Assembly: GCA_910579865.1 (NCBI GenBank)
Contig: CAJTXA010000008.1
Location: forward strand, 82,482-146,481
Direction: 5' to 3'
From: an uncultured Lachnospiraceae bacterium
GTDB lineage: Bacteria; Bacillota; Clostridia; Lachnospirales; Lachnospiraceae
DNA length: 64,000 nucleotides
Part shown: in pieces, positions 35,080 through 44,392 of the stretch
How the letters are laid out: the number at the start of each line of letters is the position of its first letter
Numbering within the stretch: the stretch's first letter is position 1
Notes under the pieces: model-generated
Database searches by the model: none
The model's input: only the letters and a program-made list of their open reading frames with translations
Told to the model about the DNA's origin: nothing
Made by a program: the position numbers and the translations under genes

Positions 35080-36951
35080 ATGAAAGAGAGTATTGCAGAG
35101 ATAAAGGGGAAACTAACAGCAAAGGGAATAAAAAAGGAGAGACAAAAAAGAGAACGATTTCGGATTCGTATTACGGAAGAACCATTGACAGGATGGGATT
35201 ATATTCTTTTTACATTAATAGCCGTTGTTTGTTTTTTTAGTTTTCAGCATGGAGATATTTTACACACAGCAGGTTCTTCTTTTGGTTACTTAGATGGGCA
35301 TTTTTTTGATTTTTATGATTATAATACACAGTATGGAATTTGGGACAGTTATATGCCAAGTTCTTACTGGATGTTTGCTGTATGGAATATCCCACTTAAG
35401 GTATTTGGTATTGTATCTCATCCAACGCAAATTGTTTCAAGAGGCGTTTTAATGTGGTATAAGCTGCTTCCAGTAACATTATATATGATTTCTGGATATT
35501 TTATTTATAAAATTTGTATGGAAATTGGAATGGGAAGTAAGAAATCTAAGATTTGCACGTATGCATTTTATACCACTCCAATTGGATTTTTTAGTCAGTT
35601 TATATTTGGACAGTATGATATCTTTACTTTATTTTTTATGTTAATTGGAATTTATTATTATTTTAAAGGAAAAGATATGTTATTTGTTCTTTTCTTTGCT
35701 TTTTCTGTACCATTTAAGTATTTTTCATTGTTGGTATTTTTTCCATTACTTTTGCTAAAAGAGAAGAATGTATGGAAAGTGATACGCTCAGTAATATTGG
35801 TAGTGATTCCTTATATAATAGAGCTTTGTATGTATTATCCAAGCCAAGTATTTCGGGAATATGTACTTGGATTTCAGGCTACTAATTATATTTTTGAAGC
35901 TACTATTAATTTAACGGAATATCGGATTAGTTACTCGGTTGTAATTTTTGCGCTTGTCTGTGCATGGGCTTATTTTACAAATATTCAAGGTCGGACTGAT
36001 TGGGCAGAATGGGCTTTTTTCCTGTCAGGACTTTCTATTTTCGTCGCTTTTGGAATAAGCAGATGGCATCCACAGTGGCTGCTTATGGGAATGCCTTTTT
36101 TACTAATTAGCGCATTTTTGCATAAGGATACTAAAATTTGGATGATATTAGATATTCTTTTGATGTTAGTATTTAGTATCTATGTAGTAAACTATTGGAA
36201 AGATCGGGTGGATCAGTTTTTACTTTCAAATGCATTATTTAAAAATATTTATCAGGAATATAATGTAGGATCGAAAGTGACAATGCGGGCACTTTATAAG
36301 ATTACAGATATGAATTTAATTATGTCTATGTTTTCTGGACTGATGTTGATTATGGTACTTTTTAAACATCCAAAACAGTGTCTTAGAGATGTTAGTACAA
36401 ATATTAGTGATAGCATTGGTTGGATTCGTACTAGATTTTTACTTGGTGTAGGAATTTTTATTATACCAGCTTTTATCTGTTTGTTTCTGTCTTTAATTCC
36501 ACCTTATGTTACAACAAATACAGGAAATCCTACAGTTGGAGCAGGATTAATCACCTCTGAAATTGTAATGGAGCAGCATTTTACAGCAAAGAAAGATAGT
36601 ATTGCCTATCTGACATTCCGAGTGGGAACTTATAATCGAACCAATGATTCTAAATTGCAAGTACGCTTAAAAGATGGACAAACAGATGCTGTACTAGCAG
36701 AAGAAAGCTTTGATGTAAGTCGGTTTGGGGATAATGACTGGCAGCGGTTTGACTGTGGAAATGTAAGGGTGACACCAGGACGGGAGTATTATGTAGAATT
36801 TTCTTCGCCAGATGCAAATGGAGGAAATTCAATTACCTTATATCGAACAGCAGATAAAGGCGATATTTATGGATGCTTTGCTGAAATCAATCAGGTAGAA
36901 CAGGAATTTCAGATCTGCATGAAAGTTTTTGAAAATGAGCGAAAGAAGTAA
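35080..36951 (+). CDS. GT-C-like membrane glycosyltransferase with extracytoplasmic beta domain
   Basis: A 623-residue protein with a basic cytoplasmic start, about 11-12 transmembrane helices (45-480) and a C-terminal extracytoplasmic domain (about 490-615) with a beta-sandwich look (AYLTFRVGTYNRTNDSKLQV, YYVEFSSPDANGG). In the first outer loop FDFYDYNTQYG supplies an acidic motif, and FGQYDIFTLFFML resembles the mannosyltransferase-type GQYD motif of GT-C enzymes. It is therefore a candidate polyprenyl-phosphate-sugar-dependent transferase that decorates the glycan outside the membrane. Spaced 18 bp after the GT2 gene with AGGAGG. Confidence 0.72.
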   Translation: MKESIAEIKGKLTAKGIKKERQKRERFRIRITEEPLTGWDYILFTLIAVVCFFSFQHGDILHTAGSSFGYLDGHFFDFYDYNTQYGIWDSYMPSSYWMFAVWNIPLKVFGIVSHPTQIVSRGVLMWYKLLPVTLYMISGYFIYKICMEIGMGSKKSKICTYAFYTTPIGFFSQFIFGQYDIFTLFFMLIGIYYYFKGKDMLFVLFFAFSVPFKYFSLLVFFPLLLLKEKNVWKVIRSVILVVIPYIIELCMYYPSQVFREYVLGFQATNYIFEATINLTEYRISYSVVIFALVCAWAYFTNIQGRTDWAEWAFFLSGLSIFVAFGISRWHPQWLLMGMPFLLISAFLHKDTKIWMILDILLMLVFSIYVVNYWKDRVDQFLLSNALFKNIYQEYNVGSKVTMRALYKITDMNLIMSMFSGLMLIMVLFKHPKQCLRDVSTNISDSIGWIRTRFLLGVGIFIIPAFICLFLSLIPPYVTTNTGNPTVGAGLITSEIVMEQHFTAKKDSIAYLTFRVGTYNRTNDSKLQVRLKDGQTDAVLAEESFDVSRFGDNDWQRFDCGNVRVTPGREYYVEFSSPDANGGNSITLYRTADKGDIYGCFAEINQVEQEFQICMKVFENERKK

Positions 36952-36991
36952 GGAAAGAAATAGAGTATAATACAGTAGAATGGAGGAACAA

Positions 36992-37768
36992 ATGAAGGTT
37001 GTTATTTTAGCAGGGGGATTTGGCTCACGGATTAGTGAAGAAAGTCATTTAAAACCAAAACCAATGATTGAGATTGGGGAGAAGCCGATTTTATGGCATA
37101 TTATGAAAGGTTATTCCCAATATGGGTTTCATGAATTTATTATTTGTCTTGGATATAAACAGCATGTAGTAAAAGAATTTTTTGCTGATTATTTTTTGCA
37201 TACTTCGGACGTTACCTTTGATTTGGCAGAGAACCGCATGGAAGTGCATAATAATTATTCTGAGCCGTGGAAAGTGACGTTGGTAGATACAGGTTTAAAT
37301 ACTTCTACTGGTGGGAGGATTAAGCGAATTCGAGATTATGTTGGAGAGGAACCATTCTTTTTAACATATGGAGATGCAGTAGCAGATGTGAATATTTGTA
37401 AGCTTTTAGAATTTCATCAGACACATGGAAAGATTGTTACAATTACAACCGTAAATATCAGCCAGATGAAAGGTGTGCTTGATGTTGGAGAGGACAATAC
37501 CATACTGTCATTTCGAGAGAAGTATGATGAGGATGCTAGTTTGATCAATGGCGGATTTATGGTGATGAATTCAAAGGTATTTGATTATCTAGGAGATGGT
37601 TCTGCTATGTTTGAGAAGGGGCCAATGAGTCAGCTTGCAGCAGATCGACAGATGATGGCTTATTATCATAAAGGATTTTGGCAGTGTATGGATACACAAC
37701 GAGAAATGAAGTATTTAGAAGAACTTTGGCAGTCAGGAAAGGCACCATGGAAAACATGGGATCGATAA
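36992..37768 (+). CDS. rfbF: Glucose-1-phosphate cytidylyltransferase
   Basis: First enzyme of CDP-deoxyhexose synthesis: CTP plus glucose-1-phosphate gives CDP-glucose. A 258-residue protein with VVILAGGFGSRISEES, KPKPMIEIGEKPILWHIM, LTYGDAVADVN, NGGFMVM and KGFWQCMDTQRE, all typical of RfbF/AscA. The ATG at 36992 follows GGAGGA; the ATG four codons earlier is part of the site. rfbG and rfbH follow, separated by two envelope genes. Confidence 0.95.
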   Translation: MKVVILAGGFGSRISEESHLKPKPMIEIGEKPILWHIMKGYSQYGFHEFIICLGYKQHVVKEFFADYFLHTSDVTFDLAENRMEVHNNYSEPWKVTLVDTGLNTSTGGRIKRIRDYVGEEPFFLTYGDAVADVNICKLLEFHQTHGKIVTITTVNISQMKGVLDVGEDNTILSFREKYDEDASLINGGFMVMNSKVFDYLGDGSAMFEKGPMSQLAADRQMMAYYHKGFWQCMDTQREMKYLEELWQSGKAPWKTWDR

Positions 37769-37801
37769 AAACGAGAAAAATAGAAAGGAATGGCAGGCGG
37801 A

Positions 37802-38647
37802 ATGACAGAAAAGAGAAGAACGATATGGATAGGAATAATAGTAGTTTTGTTGCTTCCTCTTCTGTTTTCCCTTGTTGTGGCAGCAGATAGAGGCAAGATT
37901 CGTATAGAGACAAAAGCACAAATAGTAGAGGGAAAAGTATCCTATGTAATTGATGCTGTTCAGGTAGAAGAGACCATTAAGATTCAGGGTTGGGCGTTAA
38001 TTTTAGGTGAAGAGATAAAGACAGTCAACTGTAATGTAATGCTGATTGGGGAGGAAAGCAAAGAGCAATGGATACTTCCTACTATGGTGATAGAAAGAAA
38101 TGATTTAACAGAAGCTTTTTCAGATGGAATAGATTATGCAAAAGCAGGATTTCTTGCTAATATTCCTAAAAATCGACTTTCTTTGGAAAGAGAAAATTAT
38201 CAAATCTATCTGGAGTATTTAACAAATGGACATTCCTATTTGGTACCTACGAATGTACAGGTGCGTAGTATTAGAGAGATCTCTTGGCAGGAAACGGATA
38301 ATCAGGAGGCAGGCATTTCATTTTTGATTGATGCTGTGACAGCAAAAAAGAAGGTTTTAACAATAGAAGGCTGGTTGTTTTGTCAGAAAGATTTAAATAA
38401 AATAGGAAAAACAGAAGTATTACTTTTAAATGCCAGAACAGGCAAAGCTTATATTGTTCCAACCGATCAAGTAGAACGAATGGATTTGGCCAATAAACAG
38501 GCTGGATTTATCGCTTCAGTAGAAACTTGGAGGTTTGACTTTGGATATGATTCTTTTGAGATTTGTCTTCGTTATACAGATGAAAGAGAAGTTGCTATGA
38601 TTCATACAGGACAGTATGTGAATCTGGAAGAACAGGAGGATGAATAG
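37802..38647 (+). CDS. Exported or membrane-anchored protein with a tandemly duplicated domain
   Basis: A 281-residue protein with an N-terminal hydrophobic anchor or signal (about 8-28) and two repeats of about 105 residues. Repeat 1 begins YVIDAVQVEETIKIQGWAL and repeat 2 FLIDAVTAKKKVLTIEGWLF. Both continue through an ILPT/IVPT strand, a V-ER-DL helix, an AGF segment (AGFLANIP, AGFIASVE) and a final YQIYLEY/FEICLRY strand. I do not know a family name; the same IDxxxxxxxxxxIxGW pattern occurs in wall-glycan clusters. It probably sits outside the membrane and helps assembly. The start is ambiguous (37790 or 37802). Confidence 0.75.
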   Translation: MTEKRRTIWIGIIVVLLLPLLFSLVVAADRGKIRIETKAQIVEGKVSYVIDAVQVEETIKIQGWALILGEEIKTVNCNVMLIGEESKEQWILPTMVIERNDLTEAFSDGIDYAKAGFLANIPKNRLSLERENYQIYLEYLTNGHSYLVPTNVQVRSIREISWQETDNQEAGISFLIDAVTAKKKVLTIEGWLFCQKDLNKIGKTEVLLLNARTGKAYIVPTDQVERMDLANKQAGFIASVETWRFDFGYDSFEICLRYTDEREVAMIHTGQYVNLEEQEDE

Positions 38648-38648
38648 G

Positions 38649-40025
38649 ATGAACCATACAAGCAAAAAAAATGCAATGCCATTTTTACTGTTATTTGCAG
38701 CATTTTTCCTTTTACATCTATGGATGCCTCATATTCGGGATGATAGGGTAATTGAGGAAGGGATGGAGTTTACTTCTATTACACCAAATTATATTTTATA
38801 TTTAATTGGATCGAAGTATAAAGAATGGTCATCACGAACATTAATCAATGTGATGACCTTGATCATGGGAAAATTGCCGCATATTATTTGGATTATTTTG
38901 GATAGCGGAATGGCAGTTCTTGTAGCGTGGTCCATTTCTTGTCTTACAAAAGAAAAAGAAAGAGAAGAAGTACAAATAAATTGGTTTATTGTTGCTTTAC
39001 TTTTTCTTTATCCATTTTCGCATATGGCTACGGCTGGCTGGAAAGCAACGACAGTAACATATTGGTGGGCACTTGCCTGTGGACTTTATGCGATGCTTCC
39101 GATTCAGAGATGGATTTTTGGAGAAAAAATTCGAGGATGGGAGTATCCTCTTTTCTTTTTGGCAGCTTTATATGGAGCAAACCAAGAGCAGATGTCAGCG
39201 GTGCTTACTGGGATCTATGGATGTAGTATACTTGTCATTTTTTGGATGGTATGGAGTGGACAAGGAAAAGGTAAGAAAAGGGAAGTTATTTTTTTAGGAG
39301 TGATATTTTTTATTTGTTTTGCAGAGTTTCTTTTGGCATTATTTTGTCCTGGAAATGAAGCTCGCATGGGGGATGAAACAGCTATTTGGTTTGCAGATTA
39401 TGGTCGGATAACTTGGGTTCAAAAACTGGAAATGGGGATTTCTTCTGCTGGATATAAATTATTTTATAGTGGAAATTTATGTTTTCTTGTACTTACTGGA
39501 ATTTTCTTTTGGTTAGTATGGAAAAAATATCACCGACAAGAGTATCGGATAGTCGCTGGAATTCCTTTTATTATGTGTCTGATAATGGGACCATGTTATA
39601 ATTTAGTATCAAATAGTTTAGAAGGATTAAAGAAGTGGAAAGCGGGATTGACTTCTTATGGAACGATTACAGTGGAAAATTATACAGAATGGTCTTCTTA
39701 TTTGCCTTTGATTTGGATAGGAATAGGGATAGGGTGCTTGATGCTGACGTTTTATCTGGTATTTGGAAAGAGCTGGAAAACTTTTGGATTATGTGTAATA
39801 TTTCTTATTGGATATGCTAGTCGGGTGGTGTTGGGATTTTCCCCTACAGTCTGGGCATCTAGTGATCGGACTTATTTGTTTCTTTATATGGCGGTAATTG
39901 TAGTAGCAGTATTTGGATATCAAGAAGGAGTACGAAAGAAAATATGGGGAGCTTTGGAGGGATGGATTTTTTATGTTTTGGCTGGAGTGAGTTTTGTAAG
40001 TCAGATATTTGCTATTTTGGGATAA
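38649..40025 (+). CDS. DUF6056-like polytopic membrane protein
   Basis: A 458-residue protein with about 11-12 hydrophobic helices. The RDDRVIEEG segment early on, followed by SRTLINVM, YGANQEQMS in the middle and LFCPGNEARM after helix 7, resemble the DUF6056/GT-C-like proteins of glycan loci, in which an acidic pair near the first loop suggests a lipid-linked-sugar transferase. AGGAGG lies 9 bases before this ATG; the in-frame ATG at 38640 abuts it. It overlaps nothing and precedes rfbG by 16 bp. Function is inferred from topology and context. Confidence 0.7.
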   Translation: MNHTSKKNAMPFLLLFAAFFLLHLWMPHIRDDRVIEEGMEFTSITPNYILYLIGSKYKEWSSRTLINVMTLIMGKLPHIIWIILDSGMAVLVAWSISCLTKEKEREEVQINWFIVALLFLYPFSHMATAGWKATTVTYWWALACGLYAMLPIQRWIFGEKIRGWEYPLFFLAALYGANQEQMSAVLTGIYGCSILVIFWMVWSGQGKGKKREVIFLGVIFFICFAEFLLALFCPGNEARMGDETAIWFADYGRITWVQKLEMGISSAGYKLFYSGNLCFLVLTGIFFWLVWKKYHRQEYRIVAGIPFIMCLIMGPCYNLVSNSLEGLKKWKAGLTSYGTITVENYTEWSSYLPLIWIGIGIGCLMLTFYLVFGKSWKTFGLCVIFLIGYASRVVLGFSPTVWASSDRTYLFLYMAVIVVAVFGYQEGVRKKIWGALEGWIFYVLAGVSFVSQIFAILG

Positions 40026-40041
40026 GAAAGGAGATTTCTAT

Positions 40042-41109
40042 ATGTTTCATGTAGATTTTTATAAAGATAAATCTGTATTTCTAACAGGTCATACAGGGTT
40101 TAAAGGAACTTGGCTAACAAAGATGCTTGTAATGGCTGGAGCAAAAGTAACAGGTTATTCTTTAGAACCACCAACAACGCCAAATTTGTATGAGATGACA
40201 AGTTTATCAAAAAATATAACATCGGTTATAGGAGATATTCGAGATAAAGAAAAGCTTTTCAAAGCGTTTGAGAGAGCAAAGCCAGAGATTGTTTTTCATC
40301 TGGCAGCACAGCCAATTGTGAGGGATTCTTATCAGGATCCAGTCTATACGTATGAAACCAATGTAATGGGAACTGTTTATCTATTAGAATGTATTCGTCA
40401 AAGTGATACCGTAAAGTCTTTTTTAAATGTCACAACAGATAAGGTTTATGAAAATAAAGAGTGGGAATGGGGGTATCGGGAAGAAGATCCTTTAGATGGC
40501 TATGATCCTTACTCGAATAGTAAGTCGTGTTCGGAGCTAGTAACACATAGTTATAAGAAATCTTTTTTTGCAGATGAAAGGGTAGCGATATCCACTGCCC
40601 GTGCTGGAAATGTAATTGGAGGAGGAGATTTTGCAAATTATCGCATTATTCCTGACTGCATAGAGGCTGCAAGAAAGGGAGAGGATATTATTGTACGAAA
40701 TCCTAATTCAACAAGACCATATCAGCATGTATTAGAACCACTTGCAGCCTATCTTATGATTGCGGAACAACAGTATAAAGACAGAAGTTATGCTGGATAC
40801 TATAATGTAGGACCAGATGAGAAAGATTGTATTACAACAGGGCAGCTGGTAAATTATTTTTGCCAGTTTTGGAAAGATGGAGTTCATTGGAGGAGTCAAG
40901 AAGAAAATGGTCCTCATGAGGCAAACTTTTTAAAATTGGATTGTTCACGAATTAAAAAGGTGTTTGGATGGAAACCAGTTTGGGGAGTAGAAGAGGCTTT
41001 GGAGAAAGTGGTAGAATGGTCAAAGGTTTATGTAGAAGGTAAAGAGATAGAGACTTGTATGGAACAACAAATTGAGTCATTTAGAAAGAAGGAGAATGAA
41101 AATGTTTGA
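40042..41109 (+). CDS. rfbG: CDP-glucose 4,6-dehydratase
   Basis: Second step of CDP-deoxyhexose synthesis, NAD-dependent. A 355-residue SDR with VFLTGHTGFKGTWL, FHLAAQPIVRDSY, NVTTDKVYENKEW and the catalytic YSNSKSCSE. The start follows AAGGAGA at 7-8 bases; the frame runs 11 codons further back into the end of the preceding gene. Its stop overlaps the start of rfbH by 8 bp. Confidence 0.95.
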   Translation: MFHVDFYKDKSVFLTGHTGFKGTWLTKMLVMAGAKVTGYSLEPPTTPNLYEMTSLSKNITSVIGDIRDKEKLFKAFERAKPEIVFHLAAQPIVRDSYQDPVYTYETNVMGTVYLLECIRQSDTVKSFLNVTTDKVYENKEWEWGYREEDPLDGYDPYSNSKSCSELVTHSYKKSFFADERVAISTARAGNVIGGGDFANYRIIPDCIEAARKGEDIIVRNPNSTRPYQHVLEPLAAYLMIAEQQYKDRSYAGYYNVGPDEKDCITTGQLVNYFCQFWKDGVHWRSQEENGPHEANFLKLDCSRIKKVFGWKPVWGVEEALEKVVEWSKVYVEGKEIETCMEQQIESFRKKENENV

Positions 41110-42442
41110 ACATATGACAGAACAACAGGCACGTGAAGAGATTTTAAGTATGACAGAAGCATATTATCATCAGTTTCATCAAAAGAAAAAGGAGTTTCAA
41201 GAAGGGGATCGGATTGCTTATGCTTCTAGAGTTTATGATAGTGAAGAGATGAAAAATTTAGTGGATAGTGCATTGGAATTTTGGCTGACTTCTGGAAGAT
41301 ATACAGAGGAATTTGAACGGGAATTTGCAAAGTATCTTGGAGTTTCTTATTGTTCACTGGTAAACTCTGGTTCTTCTGCAAATCTAGTTGCTTTTATGGC
41401 TTTGACTTCTTTAGAACTGGGAGAACGAAGAATTAAGCGAGGAGATGAAGTAATTACAGTGGCAGCAGGATTTCCTACTACAGTAGCACCAATGATTCAG
41501 TATGGAGCAGTTCCTGTATTTGTAGATGTTACAATTCCACAGGCAAATTTGGATATTTGTCAGTTAGAGGCTGCGCTTTCTGAAAAGACAAAAGCTGTGA
41601 TGATGGCACATACATTGGGAAATCCATTTGATCTTGCTGCAATAAAGGAATTTTGTGATCGGCATGAACTTTGGCTGGTAGAGGATAACTGTGATGCACT
41701 TGGAACGGAATATACAATAAATGGAGAAACAAAACTAACAGGAACAATTGGAGATATTGGAACTTCTAGTTTCTATCCTCCACATCATATGACAATGGGA
41801 GAAGGAGGAGCAGTTTATACAAGTAATCCTCTTTTGCATAAGCTGATTCGTTCTTTCCGTGACTGGGGACGTGACTGTGCTTGTCCTTCTGGAAGAGATA
41901 ATCTTTGTGGACATCGATTTGACAAACAATATGGAGAATTACCACTTGGATACGATCATAAATATGTTTACTCTCATTTTGGATATAACTTGAAAGCAAC
42001 CGATATGCAGGCAGCAATAGGATGTGCTCAGTTAAAGAAATTTCCATCATTTGTGGAAAGACGAAGACATAACTTTGAACGTTTAAAGGCAGCTCTTTTG
42101 GATTGCAAAGAGTGGTTAATTTTGCCAGAGGCGTGTCCAAATTCAAAACCAAGTTGGTTTGGATTTTTGATTACCTGTAAAGAGGGAGTGGATCGCAATC
42201 GGATAGTACAATATTTAGAGGAAAATGGGGTACAAACTCGGATGTTATTTGCAGGAAATTTAACGAAGCATCCTTGTTTTGATTCGATGCGCCAGACAAA
42301 GACAGGCTATCGAATTGTTGGAACATTAAAAGAAACCGATCGAATTATGAATTGTAGTTTTTGGGTTGGTGTTTATCCGGGGATGACCGATAAAATGATT
42401 GATTATATGGCAGAGGTGATAAAAAAAGCCTGCCGGAGGTAA
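41102..42442 (+). CDS. rfbH: CDP-4-keto-6-deoxyglucose 3-dehydrase (RfbH/E1 type)
   Basis: PMP- and [2Fe-2S]-dependent enzyme that removes the C3 hydroxyl of CDP-4-keto-6-deoxy-D-glucose. A 446-residue DegT-fold protein in which the usual PLP lysine is replaced by His (SFYPPHHMTMGEGG), diagnostic for the dehydrase. The Fe-S cysteines are visible in DCACPSGRDNLCGHRF. Catalysis needs electrons from a ferredoxin-reductase partner (RfbI/AscD), which is not encoded in this window. AAGGAG lies 7 bases before ATG 41102. The licD gene starts 3 bp after the stop. Confidence 0.95.
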   Translation: MFEHMTEQQAREEILSMTEAYYHQFHQKKKEFQEGDRIAYASRVYDSEEMKNLVDSALEFWLTSGRYTEEFEREFAKYLGVSYCSLVNSGSSANLVAFMALTSLELGERRIKRGDEVITVAAGFPTTVAPMIQYGAVPVFVDVTIPQANLDICQLEAALSEKTKAVMMAHTLGNPFDLAAIKEFCDRHELWLVEDNCDALGTEYTINGETKLTGTIGDIGTSSFYPPHHMTMGEGGAVYTSNPLLHKLIRSFRDWGRDCACPSGRDNLCGHRFDKQYGELPLGYDHKYVYSHFGYNLKATDMQAAIGCAQLKKFPSFVERRRHNFERLKAALLDCKEWLILPEACPNSKPSWFGFLITCKEGVDRNRIVQYLEENGVQTRMLFAGNLTKHPCFDSMRQTKTGYRIVGTLKETDRIMNCSFWVGVYPGMTDKMIDYMAEVIKKACRR

Positions 42443-42445
42443 GAA

Positions 42446-43294
42446 ATGAATAAAACAATGATAGAGAAAATCCATCAAGCAAATTTAGAGATTTTACTAG
42501 AGGTGGATCGAATCTGCAGAAAACATCAGATAGAATATCGACTAGATGCGGGAACCCTGATTGGCGCAGTGCGTCATCAGGGCTTTATTCCATGGGATGA
42601 TGATGTCGATTTGGCATTTTTACGAAAAGATTATGAAAAATTTCTTCGGATTGCACCAAAAGAACTGAAAAAGGGACTTTCTATTTGGTTTCCAGATCAA
42701 ACATGTGGAGGAAAGGCATTTTATGATTTTACTCCCAAAATTATCTATGAAAATAGTCGAAAGTGTAATCCCAATTCAGAAACCGCTTTTTACGGAGAGG
42801 AATTAAATCACCTTTGTGTGGATTTATTTGTATTAGATGAAATAGCAGATGGAAAATTTGCACAAAAGATACAGATTCTTCGAATGAAAATAATCTATGG
42901 TATGGCTATGGCGCATCGCTATCGTTTGGATTTTCAAAAGTACCGAGGGATAAGTCGGCTTCAAGTAGCAATTCTTGCTACAGCAGGGAAGTGCTTTTCT
43001 ATGAAGAGAATTTATCAATGGGAGAAGAAAGCAGCACGTGCACAAGAAAATGGAAAAAGAAAACGGCTCTATTGGAGCAATTATCAACCAGATTTTGTGC
43101 ATATGACTGTACCAAAAGAAGCAGAAGAAAAGGCAGAACTGGATTTTGAAGGATATCGGATGATGGTGCCAAAGGATTGGAATACCGTACTTACTGTAGT
43201 ATATGGGGATTATATGACTCCTCCGCCAAAAGAAAAACAAGTAGCTACACATGGGGATATTTCAAACAAAGGTTTTTTTGTAGGAAAAATGTAA
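42446..43294 (+). CDS. licD: LicD family phosphocholine transferase
   Basis: A 282-residue LicD-fold nucleotidyltransferase-like protein that transfers phosphocholine (or another phospho-substituent) from a CDP-alditol donor to a glycan. The N-terminal signature RLDAGTLIGAVRHQGFIPWDDDVDLAF with its DDD metal motif is intact, with further LNHLCVDLFVLDEI and the C-terminal VYGDYMTPPP typical of the family. It lies 3 bp after rfbH at the end of the glycan operon. A CTP:phosphocholine cytidylyltransferase/choline kinase fusion and a BCCT transporter lie within 10 kb, so choline is the likely substituent. This is inference, strongly supported by context. Confidence 0.92.
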   Translation: MNKTMIEKIHQANLEILLEVDRICRKHQIEYRLDAGTLIGAVRHQGFIPWDDDVDLAFLRKDYEKFLRIAPKELKKGLSIWFPDQTCGGKAFYDFTPKIIYENSRKCNPNSETAFYGEELNHLCVDLFVLDEIADGKFAQKIQILRMKIIYGMAMAHRYRLDFQKYRGISRLQVAILATAGKCFSMKRIYQWEKKAARAQENGKRKRLYWSNYQPDFVHMTVPKEAEEKAELDFEGYRMMVPKDWNTVLTVVYGDYMTPPPKEKQVATHGDISNKGFFVGKM

Positions 43295-43316
43295 GAATTT
43301 CGAAAATGAAATGATA

Positions 43317-43345
43317 TTGATTCGTTAGGAGCAGAATGTTACAAT
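43317..43345 (+). promoter_or_regulatory. Candidate promoter of the first cell-wall-binding gene
   Basis: TTGATT (43317-43322), 17-base spacer, TACAAT (43340-43345), about 50 bases before the TTG start. Confidence 0.55.
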
Positions 43346-43396
43346 TCAATTATACTGTAATAGTGTCTAATAAGAGTGGTCAGGTGGTGATTCGAA

Positions 43397-44257
43397 TTGA
43401 AACGTAGGACAAAAAGTATAATTGCAATGATAGCAGCAACAATTGTGCTGTCAGCCACTTCCACTGCAGTTCATGCGGAAAATAACGGATGGGTGCGGGA
43501 ATGGGAAGACGGGGAGGTTGTATGGCGTTACTATCAAAATGATAAAATGAAAGTGTTAAGCTGGATTAACGATCCCGAAACAGGCTGGTGGCTTTATGTC
43601 AATGAAGACGGCAATATGGAAATAGGGTGGGGAACTGGTTATGCAGAAGGGTGTTATTTTAATGAAAGTGGAATTATGGTAACTGGTTGGCAACAACTTT
43701 ATTCGCCGGAAGAGGAAGCGATTACTCCTGTTACTCCTTTTTACTGGTATTATTTTAGTGAAGAGGGGCAGATGCAGACTGGGTGGCAGAAAATTGACGG
43801 AGATTGGTACTATTTTGCAGATAGTCAGATGGATGGCTATGTAGAAGGTCAGATGTTGACCGGATTGGTTACGATTCAAGGAAATACCTACTATTTTGAC
43901 GAGATAGATGGCAGGTTACAACAGGGTAAAATGCTTACACTGGATGGTGACAAATACTATTTTAGCGCAAATGGTATTATGAAAAAAGATTCCTGGGTAA
44001 AGGTAGATAATTACACCTATTATGTAGGGGTAGATGGAAAGGTACTGGCAGGAAGATCTTCTTATGATCTTTATGTGACTACTATTGATTCTGTCGCTTA
44101 TGCATTTAATGCAAGCGGAAGATTGGTAACTTCACGAACGATATATTACGTGGATGGATACTGGACAGTAACAAAACCTGTAGTATCAGGTGAATATTCT
44201 ACATATACGATGAATGTATATGGTAAGGGCAATGCCGGGACATATACAGTAAACTGA
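43397..44257 (+). CDS. Secreted cell-wall-binding-repeat protein (TTG start)
   Basis: A 286-residue exported protein. A signal peptide (1-27, cleavage after VHA) is followed by about nine CW_binding_1-type repeats of around 20 residues, with the GW...YYF pattern (ETGWWLYVNEDGNM, TGWQKIDGDWYYF, GLVTIQGNTYYF) interrupted by insertions such as SPEEEAITPVTPF. No catalytic domain is seen, so it is a structural or adhesive wall protein. The start is TTG after AGGTGGTG; no ATG precedes the signal peptide. In this genome the repeats probably bind phosphocholine on the wall polymer, as suggested by licD just upstream. Confidence 0.85.
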   Translation: MKRRTKSIIAMIAATIVLSATSTAVHAENNGWVREWEDGEVVWRYYQNDKMKVLSWINDPETGWWLYVNEDGNMEIGWGTGYAEGCYFNESGIMVTGWQQLYSPEEEAITPVTPFYWYYFSEEGQMQTGWQKIDGDWYYFADSQMDGYVEGQMLTGLVTIQGNTYYFDEIDGRLQQGKMLTLDGDKYYFSANGIMKKDSWVKVDNYTYYVGVDGKVLAGRSSYDLYVTTIDSVAYAFNASGRLVTSRTIYYVDGYWTVTKPVVSGEYSTYTMNVYGKGNAGTYTVN

Positions 44258-44392
44258 TAGGGACTTGTTTTTAATAGGAATAGGTGGTAAAATATGGGAT
44301 ACCCCTAGCAAAAATAATAAAAATAAAAAATGTTGGGGGTTGGAGTGGAATTTGTTTTAGTGGATAATGAAAAAGGAAAGGAAGTATGAACA

